Below, piece after piece: positions 1-8,412 of a stretch of DNA of 64,000 nt (positions are counted from its first letter, which is position 1; each line of letters starts with the position of its first letter). The DNA is from Vulcanimicrobiota bacterium (GTDB lineage Bacteria; Vulcanimicrobiota; Vulcanimicrobiia; Vulcanimicrobiales; Vulcanimicrobiaceae), in the NCBI GenBank assembly GCA_027452165.1, contig DAIDGX010000024.1:186001-250000 (forward strand). Reading direction: 5' to 3'. The position numbers were made by a program, and so were the translations under genes. The notes under the pieces are model-generated. The model was not told the DNA's origin. It made no database searches and was given only the letters and a program-made list of their open reading frames with translations.

Positions 1-196
1 GTTCGATCACGTCGAAACGGCAGGTTGCGCGCGTTCGCGCACGCGCGATCACCTCGGGCGTATGGTCCGGCGACCCATCGTTGACCAGCACCACCTCGTA
101 GCTCTCCGAGGGCACGGTCTGCTCGAAGCACGCATCGAGCACGCGCTCCAAGAGCGCGGCCCGGTTGTAAGTGCAGAGCTGAATCGTGGCACGCAT
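1..196 (-). CDS. Glycosyltransferase family 2, N-terminal part (runs off the window)
   Basis: Only the first 65 codons are present; the gene continues beyond base 1. The start is the ATG at 194-196, 9 bases after the stop of the preceding heptosyltransferase-like gene, so it is the next member of the same operon. The visible protein begins MRATIQLCTYNRAALLERVL and continues to VVLVNDGSPDHTPEV. That is the GT-A nucleotide-sugar fold entrance of GT2 enzymes: a beta strand, a TYNR turn, then the first acidic metal/sugar-nucleotide pocket residues in NDGS. Donor and acceptor cannot be told. Context suggests a role in LPS core or O-chain assembly at the cytoplasmic face. Confidence 0.8.
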   Translation of the reverse strand, partial: MRATIQLCTYNRAALLERVLDACFEQTVPSESYEVVLVNDGSPDHTPEVIARARTRATCRFDVIE

Positions 197-205
197 AGCG
201 CGCCC

Positions 206-1267
206 TCACTTCTCTGCGGCGCGCTTGAGTTCCGGGCGCCGCTCGAGAAGTCCCCGCGTCACGGCAACGATGCGCTCCACGTCGAGGTGTGCGATGCACG
301 CATAGTCGCGACACGTCTCCTTGGTGTCGCCTGGGTGGCAAGGGAAACCCGGACGCACGATCGCGGTGCGAACGCCCGCGGGTGCCCAGCGTTCGGGAAA
401 ATCGCTTTGAAACGGAAAGATGCCGACCGTTGGAGCACCCACCGCCGCTGCAACGTGCATCGACCCCGTCGTAATGCCGACAAAGCCTCGCGCTCGCGCC
501 GCAAGCGCGCCGAAGACGCCGATGCCTGCCGCGCCCGCAATGTCGTGAAAGGCCTCGTTCGGCACGTTCGCGTCATCCCGGGCCTCTCGAAGAATTGCGG
601 CGTTGATCGCAGCGTCGGCGGGTGTGCCACTGATGAGCACCGGAAGGCCGAACGCCGTGTGCAGCGCGCGGGCGAGGGCGGCCCACCCCTGCGTGGGCCA
701 AATGCCGCGCTTGGGGGCTTCGGCGTTGGTCGGATGGAGGATGATGTACCCGTCACGCGCCACGCCGAGCGAGGCAACAAGGGCGTCAGCTTCGCGCTCG
801 TCGTCGGGCGTCGGCACGAATCCCGGAATGCGGTCGTCTGTGTCGCACCCCAGTGCACGAGCGTAGTCGAGCTGGATGTCACCCCAATGCGAAGTGACGT
901 CACCCATCTCGCTGCGTACCACCACGCGTTTGGTAAACCGGAACGAATACAGACGGCGAGCCTGACCGACACGAACCGGAATTGCCGCGAGGTGCGCGAT
1001 CTTGGCCGTGCGCGCGGTTGCCCACGTTACCACGCACGCGTCGTACGCACGCCTGCGGAGCGTTGCGGCGAGCGCCGCCTCGTCGCCGCCATCATCCACG
1101 AGCACGCCGTTCAGATCGGGCACGCGTTCGAGCGCCGCGCGGTGCCCGGGCAGCGTCAACGCATCAACCGTTTCATACTTCGCGCGCAATGCACGGGCGA
1201 TCAGCGTCGAGACGAGCGAATCGCCTATGCCGCCGCCCGCACAGTAGAGCAGCGCGCGTCCGTTCAC
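206..1267 (-). CDS. GT9 family heptosyltransferase-like glycosyltransferase
   Basis: A 353-aa protein of the ADP-heptose:LPS heptosyltransferase family (GT9, GT-B fold). The N-terminus has a glycine-rich turn (CAGGGIGDSLVSTLIARAL) that matches the family's start (usually G.GDxxxxTP). The C-terminal half has the nucleotide-sugar site pattern FVGITTGSMHVAAAVGAPTV, where H and the following Ala/Gly-rich helix bind ADP-heptose, and a late C-x-C-like segment near residues 315-325. Its start overlaps the stop of the upstream GT2 gene by 4 bases. It sits downstream of gmhA/hldA/hldC, which make ADP-heptose, so a heptosyl donor is likely. The exact acceptor (lipid A-Kdo or a later core sugar) is unknown. 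Confidence 0.85.
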   Translation of the reverse strand: MNGRALLYCAGGGIGDSLVSTLIARALRAKYETVDALTLPGHRAALERVPDLNGVLVDDGGDEAALAATLRRRAYDACVVTWATARTAKIAHLAAIPVRVGQARRLYSFRFTKRVVVRSEMGDVTSHWGDIQLDYARALGCDTDDRIPGFVPTPDDEREADALVASLGVARDGYIILHPTNAEAPKRGIWPTQGWAALARALHTAFGLPVLISGTPADAAINAAILREARDDANVPNEAFHDIAGAAGIGVFGALAARARGFVGITTGSMHVAAAVGAPTVGIFPFQSDFPERWAPAGVRTAIVRPGFPCHPGDTKETCRDYACIAHLDVERIVAVTRGLLERRPELKRAAEK

Positions 1268-2139
1268 GCCTCGTCAAGCACCCGTACGAGTTCGCGTGTG
1301 TACATGCCGTCGAGGAACTGCGCGCGCGCGAAAGCGCGTATCGCGGCGGGCGCGTCGTCGCTCGTCGCCAAGCCGGCAAAAACGGCAAGCAGCGAGTCGG
1401 GCAACAGGTACTTCGCGCGCAGCAGGTTCAGCGCGTGCGCGCCCGTTGCCATACGCGCGCGCTGCGACGGCTGTTTTTCGAGAAAGCGGCGCGCCATGCG
1501 TGCCTTTTCCATCGCCTTGCGCGTCTCCACCTCGAGCGTGTTCTCGTTCGGCGGCTTGATGTGCCAGATGTAGGCGTCCCAGGCGAATTTCCAACGCATT
1601 CCCGCTTCGCGTAGCCGCACGCCGAGTTCGGTGTCTTCCCAGCCGTACAGGTGAAAATTCTCATCGAATCCGCCGACCGCGTCGAGTGCATGCTTGGGCA
1701 CGGAGACGTTGCACGTACAGAGGAACGCACGCGAGTAGTTCGCAGCGCTCGGCTTCGGGCGGTCGTCATAGCCGCCGACGTTGAGAATTGGGCCGTTCAC
1801 CACCAGGTTCGTGCTGGAGTGCGCCGCTTCGTGGGCGGCGAGAAAGCCCGGCGGAATCTGCACGTCGTCGTCCACGAACACGACGATAAACCCGCTCGCC
1901 GCGCGGATGCCGGCGTTGCGTGCCTTCCCGCGGTTCGGTTCGGGCTCGTACACGTAATGCACCGGATACGCCGTGCGCGCGGCTTGACGTTCGGTAACGG
2001 CTTTGGTGTCGTCGGTCGAACCGTTATCGACCACGATCACTTCGAAAGATGGCGCAGCTATCTGATGCTCGAGCGACGCAAGCGCGTGTTCCACGTACGA
2101 GGCGCGGTCTTTGGTGGCAATGACGATTGAGAGGCGCAT
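1264..2139 (-). CDS. Glycosyltransferase family 2 with galactosyltransferase-type C-terminal domain
   Basis: A 291-aa GT2 enzyme. It starts MRLSIVIATKDRASYVEHAL, followed by VVDNGSTDDT (sugar-nucleotide pocket), then the metal-binding FVDDDVQI (DxD-like, about residue 93) and the segment GGFDENFHLYGWEDTELGVR. That segment is characteristic of the C-terminal 'Glyco_transf_7C' galactosyltransferase motif, which carries the probable catalytic acid. No membrane segments are seen, so it is probably a cytoplasmic or peripheral enzyme. It lies between the LpxB-related gene (18-base gap) and the GT9 gene (4-base overlap), consistent with LPS or surface glycan synthesis. Substrate is unknown. Confidence 0.85.
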   Translation of the reverse strand: MRLSIVIATKDRASYVEHALASLEHQIAAPSFEVIVVDNGSTDDTKAVTERQAARTAYPVHYVYEPEPNRGKARNAGIRAASGFIVVFVDDDVQIPPGFLAAHEAAHSSTNLVVNGPILNVGGYDDRPKPSAANYSRAFLCTCNVSVPKHALDAVGGFDENFHLYGWEDTELGVRLREAGMRWKFAWDAYIWHIKPPNENTLEVETRKAMEKARMARRFLEKQPSQRARMATGAHALNLLRAKYLLPDSLLAVFAGLATSDDAPAAIRAFARAQFLDGMYTRELVRVLDEA

Positions 2140-2157
2140 GATGAAGGCGATACCGTT

Positions 2158-3372
2158 CTATAACCCGGCAAGTTCCACGAGCGATTCGGCCATACGGCCG
2201 GCGGCCCCCACGTGAGCGGCGTAGAGCGCCCGCAGGCGTTCGCGACTGCGCTCGAGCCAGGCGCCGTCGTCGAAACACTCGAGCGCGACCCGCGCGACAC
2301 GCCCGGGCGTAAGCGTGCCGTGCTCCTCGCGAATCAACGGAGCCTCGGCGTCGATGTTCGGCTGCGTGTGATACGTGAAGCGCTTGGAGATCGCCACCGC
2401 GAGCCCACGCTTGAGCGGTACGCCGACGAGCGGCACGCGATCCAGATAGGTGAGCGGGCCGTTGAACGTGATTTTCTCGGGCGCGTTCATCGGCGTGATC
2501 GCAAGCATCGGCACGCCGAGCGTCGCCACCTCGATGGTCTTTGTGCCGGGTAGCGTGACGACCAAACGCGCGCGCGTAGCGGCGGAAAGCGCGTTGTGCA
2601 GCACGGGAAAACGCAAACTACCGTCAGGCGTAGCGAGGTAGCGTTGCGCGCCCTCGATCAGGCGCCCACGCTGCGCGAACATGCGAGCGTCGCCGCCGCC
2701 CTCAATCGCGCGACGCACGTCATCGATCGGCGTGAACGGCGAGATACCGAAGGCAATCGGCATTCCCGGTCGCTCGCGCGCGATGTGCAGCGCCATCGTG
2801 AAGAAGAACGGGATCAGGTTCTCCACCTCGTTGCCGCGCGAGCCGGGCATCACGAGGATGCCGTCGTGCGGCGTACCCGGCTCGGGCGGCTGCTGGGCTT
2901 CGAGCAGCGCTCCGTCGATCGCGAGATTGCCTACCGTCGCGATCCGCTCGGGCGGCGTGCCCCACGCCTGCAACTGTTCGGCGTTCTTCGCATCCACCGC
3001 AAACGCACGCGCGATTCTTTGCCGATAGGCGCGCCGCGAGAATTTGTACGATGCAACGATCCCGCCAAGGCGCTTGTGCAGGCGCATCGCATGCATCAGA
3101 TCGCCGCCCAGATAGAGCACCTCATCCACGCGATCGGGCATTCCCGGAACGCGCCCGCCGAGCGCAACGCGCAGATACGTTTTCGGATCGTACACATGCG
3201 CTTGCGGAAAGAGCCGCCGGGCGAGATCGGCTTCGTATCCCGTAGCGTAGTCATCGGGCACGCAGAAGAGGTGGATATCGCAACCCGGATCGCGAGCATA
3301 GAGCGCGCGCGCCAACGGTCGAAACCAGCCGGCAACCTCGCCGGGCCCATTAGCGGTGATCGCGATACGCAT
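2158..3372 (-). CDS. Lipid-A-disaccharide synthase-related glycosyltransferase
   Basis: A 404-aa GT-B protein resembling the LpxB-related family found in cyanobacteria and other non-proteobacterial diderms. The N-terminus MRIAITANGPGEVAGWFRPL replaces the canonical LpxB GExSGD motif with GPGEVAGW. Mid-protein there is LVMPGSRGNEVENLIPFF, the LpxB-type PGSR-x-EV-x-x-L loop. Later comes VVTLPGTKTIEVATLGVPM, corresponding to the LpxB SGTxTLExxLxxxPM donor loop. It probably condenses UDP-GlcN-acyl sugars or transfers a related sugar in lipid A-like biosynthesis, but the changed N-terminal motif means the reaction is not certain. It lies 19 bases after hldC within the operon. Confidence 0.75.
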   Translation of the reverse strand: MRIAITANGPGEVAGWFRPLARALYARDPGCDIHLFCVPDDYATGYEADLARRLFPQAHVYDPKTYLRVALGGRVPGMPDRVDEVLYLGGDLMHAMRLHKRLGGIVASYKFSRRAYRQRIARAFAVDAKNAEQLQAWGTPPERIATVGNLAIDGALLEAQQPPEPGTPHDGILVMPGSRGNEVENLIPFFFTMALHIARERPGMPIAFGISPFTPIDDVRRAIEGGGDARMFAQRGRLIEGAQRYLATPDGSLRFPVLHNALSAATRARLVVTLPGTKTIEVATLGVPMLAITPMNAPEKITFNGPLTYLDRVPLVGVPLKRGLAVAISKRFTYHTQPNIDAEAPLIREEHGTLTPGRVARVALECFDDGAWLERSRERLRALYAAHVGAAGRMAESLVELAGL

Positions 3373-3391
3373 CGGCGTCGTGACGCTCCGG

Positions 3392-3889
3392 CTAGGCCGA
3401 GTAGCGCGCGATGATCTCCGCGATCACGTCGGTCGTGCTATGGCCGGCGACGTGCGGCGCAAGCCGTATCTCGCCACCGTGCGCAAGCACGATCGTGCGC
3501 TCGGGCAACTCGTCCTCGCGGTACTGCGAGCTCTTCACGTGCACGTCCGGACGCACGCGTTCGAGCGTCACCTCAGGCGTGCGTTCGCCGAAGCCAACGA
3601 CGACATCGACGCTGCGTAACGCGAGCAACAGTTTCGCGCGATCGTCAAATGGTACGATCGGGCGACGCGAACCTTTGAGCGAGCGCACCGACGCGTCGTT
3701 ATTCAACCCCACGACGAGCGCATCGCCCTGCGCACGCGCCCACGCGAGATACTCCACGTGACCCGCATGCAACACGTCGAAACAGCCGTTGGTGAAGACG
3801 ACGCGCTTCCCCGACGCGCGCAGCGACGCGCGCCATGCGGACGCCGCGTCGATATCGAGGAGTTTTCCGAAAAACTCAGCCGTGCTCAT
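3392..3889 (-). CDS. hldC: D-glycero-beta-D-manno-heptose 1-phosphate adenylyltransferase
   Basis: A 165-aa nucleotidyltransferase matching the C-terminal (RfaE domain II) half of HldE. It has the signature FTNGCFDVLHAGHVEYLAWA, in which HxGH binds ATP, followed by VGLNNDASVRSLKG and VKSSQYREDELPE. It transfers AMP to heptose-1-phosphate to yield ADP-heptose for LPS core. I chose the ATG at 3887-3889 (MSTAEFFGK); a longer in-frame extension reaches back into the kinase gene and has no homology-like content. The start overlaps the kinase stop by 14 bases. In E. coli both activities are fused as HldE; here they are separate adjacent genes, so gene symbols follow the split naming. Confidence 0.9.
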   Translation of the reverse strand: MSTAEFFGKLLDIDAASAWRASLRASGKRVVFTNGCFDVLHAGHVEYLAWARAQGDALVVGLNNDASVRSLKGSRRPIVPFDDRAKLLLALRSVDVVVGFGERTPEVTLERVRPDVHVKSSQYREDELPERTIVLAHGGEIRLAPHVAGHSTTDVIAEIIARYSA

Positions 3890-4859
3890 GTTCCACCAGT
3901 GCGAGAATCTCGTCGGCCGAAGCGGTCGCGGTGCCGAGCTTCTCGACCACGGCGCCCGCCGCAAAGTTCGCGAGTTGCATCGCGCGATCGATCGGCGCAC
4001 CCGCCGCGAGCGCAAGCGCCAGGACCGCGATCACCGTATCGCCGGCGCCGGAAACGTCGAAGACTTTTCGCGCGAACGACGGGATGTCCGAGCGCTCACC
4101 CTGGGCCCCAAAGAGCGACATGCCGGCTTCACCGCGCGTGATCACCACGTACCGGCAGCCAAGCTCGCTCAACAGCCTCGCACCGGCGCGTTCGAGCGAA
4201 TCGGCATCGCGAATGACGATGCCGCTGGCGGCGGAGGCCTCGTGCACGTTGGGCGCAACGCACGTGACGCCCGCGAAGAGCGCGACGTTTTGCGGCTTGG
4301 GATCGGCGAGCACGAGCGGGCAGGCGCCTGCGGCCTCGACGATTTCGCGCGAGAGCAAACCCTTTGCGTAATCGCTCAAGATCACCGCATCGGCCTTTGC
4401 CGCCGCCGCGCGCACGTATGCGGCGATGCGCGTGCGATCCGCAATTTCGAGCGGCGCGACACGCTCCCAGTCGGCGCGCACGACCTGCTGATTGTGCGCC
4501 ACGATGCGCGTCTTGCGCGTGGTCGGACGATCGCCTACGGAGAAGATGCCGCGATCGTCAACCATCTCATCGCGCAGCATGCGGCGCACCTCACCCGCGA
4601 AGGTATCGTCGCCGACGGCGCCCACGAAATCAACCTTGGCATCGAGCGCGCGTAGGTTGTTGGCCACGTTGCCGGCGCCGCCGAGCGTGAACGAATGATC
4701 GGTAACCGCCACCACGGGAACGGGCGCTTCGGGCGAGATGCGCGAGACGCTGCCCCAGATCCATTCGTCGATCATCAGGTCGCCAATGACGAGTATCGAG
4801 CGCCCGCGCATGCGCGAAAAGAGCGTGCGCGCGTCGGGCACCTGGAGCGCCGCGGTCAC
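3876..4859 (-). CDS. hldA: D-glycero-beta-D-manno-heptose-7-phosphate kinase (PfkB family)
   Basis: A 327-aa ribokinase/PfkB-family sugar kinase, the HldE domain I equivalent. Seen in order: ILVIGDLMIDEWIWGSVSRI (substrate-binding start), LGGAGNVANNLRAL (PfkB GG-x-x-N-x-A motif), a lid with ISPEAPVPVV, and FDVSGAGDTVIAVLALAL near residue 265, where GAGD holds the catalytic Asp and anion hole. It phosphorylates heptose-7-phosphate at C1. The start is GTG at 4857-4859, overlapping the gmhA stop by 4 bases (GTGA), which implies translational coupling. Confidence 0.92.
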   Translation of the reverse strand: MTAALQVPDARTLFSRMRGRSILVIGDLMIDEWIWGSVSRISPEAPVPVVAVTDHSFTLGGAGNVANNLRALDAKVDFVGAVGDDTFAGEVRRMLRDEMVDDRGIFSVGDRPTTRKTRIVAHNQQVVRADWERVAPLEIADRTRIAAYVRAAAAKADAVILSDYAKGLLSREIVEAAGACPLVLADPKPQNVALFAGVTCVAPNVHEASAASGIVIRDADSLERAGARLLSELGCRYVVITRGEAGMSLFGAQGERSDIPSFARKVFDVSGAGDTVIAVLALALAAGAPIDRAMQLANFAAGAVVEKLGTATASADEILALVEHEHG

Positions 4860-5452
4860 GTCAAGCCGCCCTCGAAGATGAGTTGCTGCTCGACCAGATC
4901 GCAGACGATGTGCGCCATCACTTGGTGCACTTCTTGCACGATCGCGGCGTAGCCGTCGGGACCGACCAGCGCGTGATCGCTGTACTGTAGCACCGTACCG
5001 CCGCCGTTGCCCGTGAACGCAATCGTCACCGCACCGCGTTTGCGCGCTTCTTCAAGCGCGAGCACGATATTCTTCGACGTGCCGCTCGTCGTCATCCCGA
5101 TCACGACGTCGCCTGCCTGCACGAAGGCTTGCACCTGACGCGAAAAGACACGGTCGTAGCCGTAGTCGTTGCCCACGCAGGTGAGCGTGGAGGTGTTCAC
5201 CGTGAGCGCTTCGCTGTTGAGCCCGGGGCGCTCGCGCAAATAGCGTCCCGAAAGTTCGGCGGCCATGTGCTGCGCTTCGGCGGCGCTACCGCCGTTGCCG
5301 CACCAGAAGACACGTTTCCCCGCGCGCAACGCCGTCACGATCGCCGCGGCGATCGCCTCCACCTGATCTTTGTAATGCGGAGCATCGAGCAGGTTGCGCC
5401 GGTCCGCAAGCAGCGCATCGAACGAACGCCGCGCGTGGTAATCGACCGTCAT
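4856..5452 (-). CDS. gmhA: Sedoheptulose-7-phosphate isomerase
   Basis: A 198-aa SIS-domain protein, first enzyme of ADP-heptose synthesis, converting sedoheptulose-7-phosphate to D-glycero-D-manno-heptose-7-phosphate. Visible motifs are FWCGNGGSAAEAQHMAAELS (SIS loop plus metal-ligand His and Glu), GNDYGYDRVF, and MTTSGTSKNIVLALEEARKR (phosphate-binding TSG-x-S). Near the C-terminus EVHQVMAHIVCDLVE supplies the second His set. I prefer the ATG at 5450-5452 (MTVDYHARR), 1 base from the accB stop; an upstream in-frame ATG at 5482 would overlap accB by 29 bases. Length is typical. Confidence 0.93.
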   Translation of the reverse strand: MTVDYHARRSFDALLADRRNLLDAPHYKDQVEAIAAAIVTALRAGKRVFWCGNGGSAAEAQHMAAELSGRYLRERPGLNSEALTVNTSTLTCVGNDYGYDRVFSRQVQAFVQAGDVVIGMTTSGTSKNIVLALEEARKRGAVTIAFTGNGGGTVLQYSDHALVGPDGYAAIVQEVHQVMAHIVCDLVEQQLIFEGGLT

Positions 5453-5453
5453 G

Positions 5454-5924
5454 TTATGGGGCGATCCAGAGCAGGTCTTCACCCTGCGAGACCAACTCGC
5501 CGTTCTCAGGAATGATGCGCAGTACCGTACCGCTGAAGTCGCTTTGAATCTCGTTGAACAACTTCATCGCCTCGAGGATGCACAGTACCGAGCCCGCTTC
5601 GACGCGATCACCGACGTTCACGAAGGCCTCGGCATCGGGCGACGGCGAGCGGTAAAACACACCGGTGAGCGGCGCGGTCACGCGCTTGGCGTTCGGGGGC
5701 GGGCCGCTCGGTGCAGCACCCTCAGCGGATGCTGCCGTGGCCGCGGCGGTCGCGTGGGCAGCCGGCGCGGCGCCCATCGGCGCGGCGACGATCTGCGCGC
5801 CCGCTTCGCGCCGGATGAGTTCGTAAATTGCGTCGCCGGCCTTGACCTTGATGCGGTCCAGGTCGTGCTCGTGCATGATCTCGAGCAGCGAGGCGATCGT
5901 CTCGGTTTCGTGTTCGTGTGCCAT
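5454..5924 (-). CDS. accB: Biotin carboxyl carrier protein of acetyl-CoA carboxylase
   Basis: A 156-aa BCCP. An N-terminal helical segment (about 1-40) is followed by an Ala/Pro-rich flexible linker (about 48-80) and a biotinyl domain from [20 protein letters not shown] to the end. The biotinylated Lys is in [12 protein letters not shown]; the usual EAMKM is EAMKL here, as in many bacteria. The protein carries carboxybiotin between biotin carboxylase and carboxyltransferase in fatty acid synthesis. accC, normally the partner gene, does not follow; gmhA does. The accB start directly abuts the hisS stop. Confidence 0.95.
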   Translation of the reverse strand: MAHEHETETIASLLEIMHEHDLDRIKVKAGDAIYELIRREAGAQIVAAPMGAAPAAHATAAATAASAEGAAPSGPPPNAKRVTAPLTGVFYRSPSPDAEAFVNVGDRVEAGSVLCILEAMKLFNEIQSDFSGTVLRIIPENGELVSQGEDLLWIAP

Positions 5925-7199
5925 CTAAGATTGCTCTTCGCCGAGGGCAGCCGCAACGTCTCCCGCGCGGCCCAGGGGGATGCGCCGGTCGGTGCGCGCC
6001 TCCAAATCCCGCACCACGAGTTCACCCGCGGCCAGTTCGTCGCTGCCAAGGATCAGCGCGTACCGGGCGTTGTTGCGGTCGGCCATCTTCAGGTGCGCGA
6101 GGAGCTTGCGGTCGTCGTAGTCCATGAAGACCGGCTGCGCGAGCATCCGCCGCAGTTCGGTTACGAGCGGCACCAGCAGCGCACGTGCTTGGGTGCCAAG
6201 GCCGATCGCTTGCACGCCCGCGCGCGGCTGCTCGACCTCGCCGTGCAGCGCATCGAGCATCATCAAGAAGCGTTCGAGGCCGAGCGCGAAACCCACGGCC
6301 GGTGTAGGCGGACCGCCGAGCGAGGCCACGAGCCCATCGTAGCGCCCGCCGCCACAGACCGTCGATTGCGCGCCCAGTACGCATGAGATGATCTCGAAGA
6401 CCGTGCGGGTGTAGTAGTCGAGGCCGCGCACGATCTTCGGGTTCACAACGTAGGGAATACCGGCCGCGTCGAGGTATGCGCGCAACGCCGCAAAGTGCTC
6501 GCGACACGCATCACAGAGCACCGATTCAAACGTCGGCGCCGTTGTAACGAAAGCGTGGTCGCGCTCATCCTTGCTATCGAGGATGCGCAGCGGGTTCTTT
6601 TCCAATCGACGTTGCGAATCGGCCGAGAGTTCGTCTGCATGCGGACGAAAATGCGCGAGCAACGCTTCGCGGTAGCGCGGACGGCACACGTCGTCGCCGA
6701 TCGTGTTGACGTTCAGCACCGCGTCTTCGATGCCGTGGCTGCGCACGAGTTCCCACGCAAGGGCGATCACTTCGAAGTCCGCCTCGGGCCCCGCGTACCC
6801 CGTGCACTCGACGCCAAACTGATGCGCTTGCCGATAGCGCCCCTTCTGCGGACGCTCGTAGCGGAAGATCGGCCCAACGTAATACCAGCGCTGCGGTCCC
6901 TGCCCGAATAGCTTATGTTCGAGCGCGGCGCGCATCACCGGCGCCGTGAACTCCGGACGCAGCGTGATGCTGCGCTCGCCCTTGTCGAAAAAGGTGTACA
7001 TCTCTTTCTCGACGATGTCCGTGGTCTCGCCGACGCCACGCACGAAAAGCTCGGTCGATTCAAAGATCGGCGTTCGCATCTCGCCGTAGCCAAAACGGCG
7101 CGCGAGATCGTGGATACGCCGTTCGAGCGCAAGCCAGCGCGCCGAGGTTGGCGGCAGAATATCTTGTGTGCCGCGCGGTGCGGTGATGTGTGAGGACAT
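5925..7199 (-). CDS. hisS: Histidyl-tRNA synthetase
   Basis: A 424-aa class II aminoacyl-tRNA synthetase. Motifs: APRGTQDILPP at the N-terminus, the motif 2 region TLRPEFTAPVMRA and RYERPQKGRYRQAHQFGVEC, the histidine-specific VRGLDYYTRTVFEI, and the motif 3 region GGRYDGLVASLGGPPTPAVGFALGLER. The C-terminal anticodon-binding domain runs from about 330 to the end. I chose the ATG at 7197-7199 (MSSHITAPRG) because a GGAGAGG ribosome-binding site lies just upstream. It is the first gene of the operon running down to the glycosyltransferases. Confidence 0.96.
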   Translation of the reverse strand: MSSHITAPRGTQDILPPTSARWLALERRIHDLARRFGYGEMRTPIFESTELFVRGVGETTDIVEKEMYTFFDKGERSITLRPEFTAPVMRAALEHKLFGQGPQRWYYVGPIFRYERPQKGRYRQAHQFGVECTGYAGPEADFEVIALAWELVRSHGIEDAVLNVNTIGDDVCRPRYREALLAHFRPHADELSADSQRRLEKNPLRILDSKDERDHAFVTTAPTFESVLCDACREHFAALRAYLDAAGIPYVVNPKIVRGLDYYTRTVFEIISCVLGAQSTVCGGGRYDGLVASLGGPPTPAVGFALGLERFLMMLDALHGEVEQPRAGVQAIGLGTQARALLVPLVTELRRMLAQPVFMDYDDRKLLAHLKMADRNNARYALILGSDELAAGELVVRDLEARTDRRIPLGRAGDVAAALGEEQS

Positions 7200-7270
7200 G
7201 GGCCTCTCCCGGGTTCGCACGGCGCGTCCCTAATCCTAGATGCACGCGCACCAGGAGGGATGGACGCACG

Positions 7271-8398
7271 ATGCGCCCTGCGATCTACGTCACAGCCATC
7301 CTCGCACTCTGCGCGCTCGCGCCCGGAACGATGCGCCAGGTACTGGTGGCCGCGGCGAGCGTGCTGCTGGAAAGCCTGCCCTATCTCGCGGCGGCCGCTG
7401 CAGCGCGCCCGTTGCTCCGGTCCTGGGCTCCGCGGCTCTTCGCCTATGCCGGCTGCGGATGCGCACCGGGTCCGAGCGCGCGTTCGCTGCCCGCCGCTCT
7501 CGCCTGCGCGCTGCTCTTTAGCCCCTGGGCCGCGCTCGCACGGGTGGCCGCCGGCACGATTGCCGCGCGGATCCATCCGCCCGCCCCGGGGCACGAGCAT
7601 GCCGGTGACCTTGCGGCGGAGCTCGTGCGCCTGACGCCGAGCGCCCTCGTCGCGGCGGGAGTGCTCATCGCGGCTCCGTGGCTCGCCATCGCGCACTGGC
7701 CCGCACCTTGGCAAACGCTCGCCGGGGCGATCTTGGGCATCGGCTCCGGCCCATGCGCGCTCGGCACCGTCGCACTGGCCGCGACCTTGCGCACACAGGC
7801 GCCGCTCGCGGCCTACGCTGCGCTCGCTGCGGGCGGCACGATCGACCTGCGGGCCCTGGTGCGGTCGTCGCACCGGGACGAACACGGAGGAGCGCTTGCA
7901 TATCTCGCGCTCGCGGCCGCCTGCGCGGTGACCGCCGCCCTCCACGGCGCCTCGCTCGTGCATCCGCACTTTGCGCTGCCGCTCGCGCTCTGCGCCGTGA
8001 TGGCGCTCGCACACGTGCCACGTTCGCGCACGCCCGGGAGCATGGCGCCCACGCTGGTCGCGACGGCGCTGCTGATCGCGGTGGTAATCGGCGCCCCGAT
8101 GCCTGCCTATCACGCGAGCGAAACCACACTCGCCGATGCGTTCCCAGGCGAGCATCTCGATTTCACCGGCGTGTACCGCAACGACGCCTCGCACGGCACG
8201 CTCGTGCGCTATGCCATCACGTGCTGTCGCGCCGACGCGCATCCCGTCGCCGCGTTGCTGGCGCGACGTTTACCGTTGCATGACGGAACGTGGGTACAGG
8301 CACGCGGCGTGCTTGCACGGCGTGGCGATGCACTCGTCTTCGTCACGAGGCATGCGCAAGCGATCGCGCCGCCGCACGACCCTTTCGTGTACGAGTAA
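7271..8398 (+). CDS. Polytopic permease-like protein with DUF1980/YcgQ-like C-terminal domain
   Basis: A 375-aa protein preceded by an AGGAGG ribosome-binding site, with ATG at 7271. Residues 1-290 contain about eight hydrophobic segments. An early VLLESLPYLAAA helix and a GCGCAPGPSA motif at 61-70 resemble the E-x-LP and C-x-C-x-x-P landmarks of the DUF318/YcgR-type permeases. The C-terminal 90 residues are non-membrane and contain RYAITCCRADAHPV with vicinal Cys 318-319. This resembles the conserved CC-x-ADA-x-P core of the TIGR03943/DUF1980 (YcgQ) family, usually a separate gene next to the permease. Function of either family is uncertain (metal or thiol handling has been suggested). It is divergent from hisS. 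Assignment is by motif recall only. Confidence 0.6.
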   Translation: MRPAIYVTAILALCALAPGTMRQVLVAAASVLLESLPYLAAAAAARPLLRSWAPRLFAYAGCGCAPGPSARSLPAALACALLFSPWAALARVAAGTIAARIHPPAPGHEHAGDLAAELVRLTPSALVAAGVLIAAPWLAIAHWPAPWQTLAGAILGIGSGPCALGTVALAATLRTQAPLAAYAALAAGGTIDLRALVRSSHRDEHGGALAYLALAAACAVTAALHGASLVHPHFALPLALCAVMALAHVPRSRTPGSMAPTLVATALLIAVVIGAPMPAYHASETTLADAFPGEHLDFTGVYRNDASHGTLVRYAITCCRADAHPVAALLARRLPLHDGTWVQARGVLARRGDALVFVTRHAQAIAPPHDPFVYE

Positions 8399-8412
8399 AA
8401 CCGTCGAGCGCC

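Noticed and set aside
62-1573. A 503-codon plus-strand open frame over the glycosyltransferases
   Set aside because: The minus-strand genes have clear GT9 and GT2 motifs; this frame has none.
6935-8242. A 435-codon minus-strand open frame spanning hisS and the permease gene
   Set aside because: It overlaps the hisS start region and the whole permease gene antisense; composition is Arg/Gly/Glu-rich without any recognisable motif.
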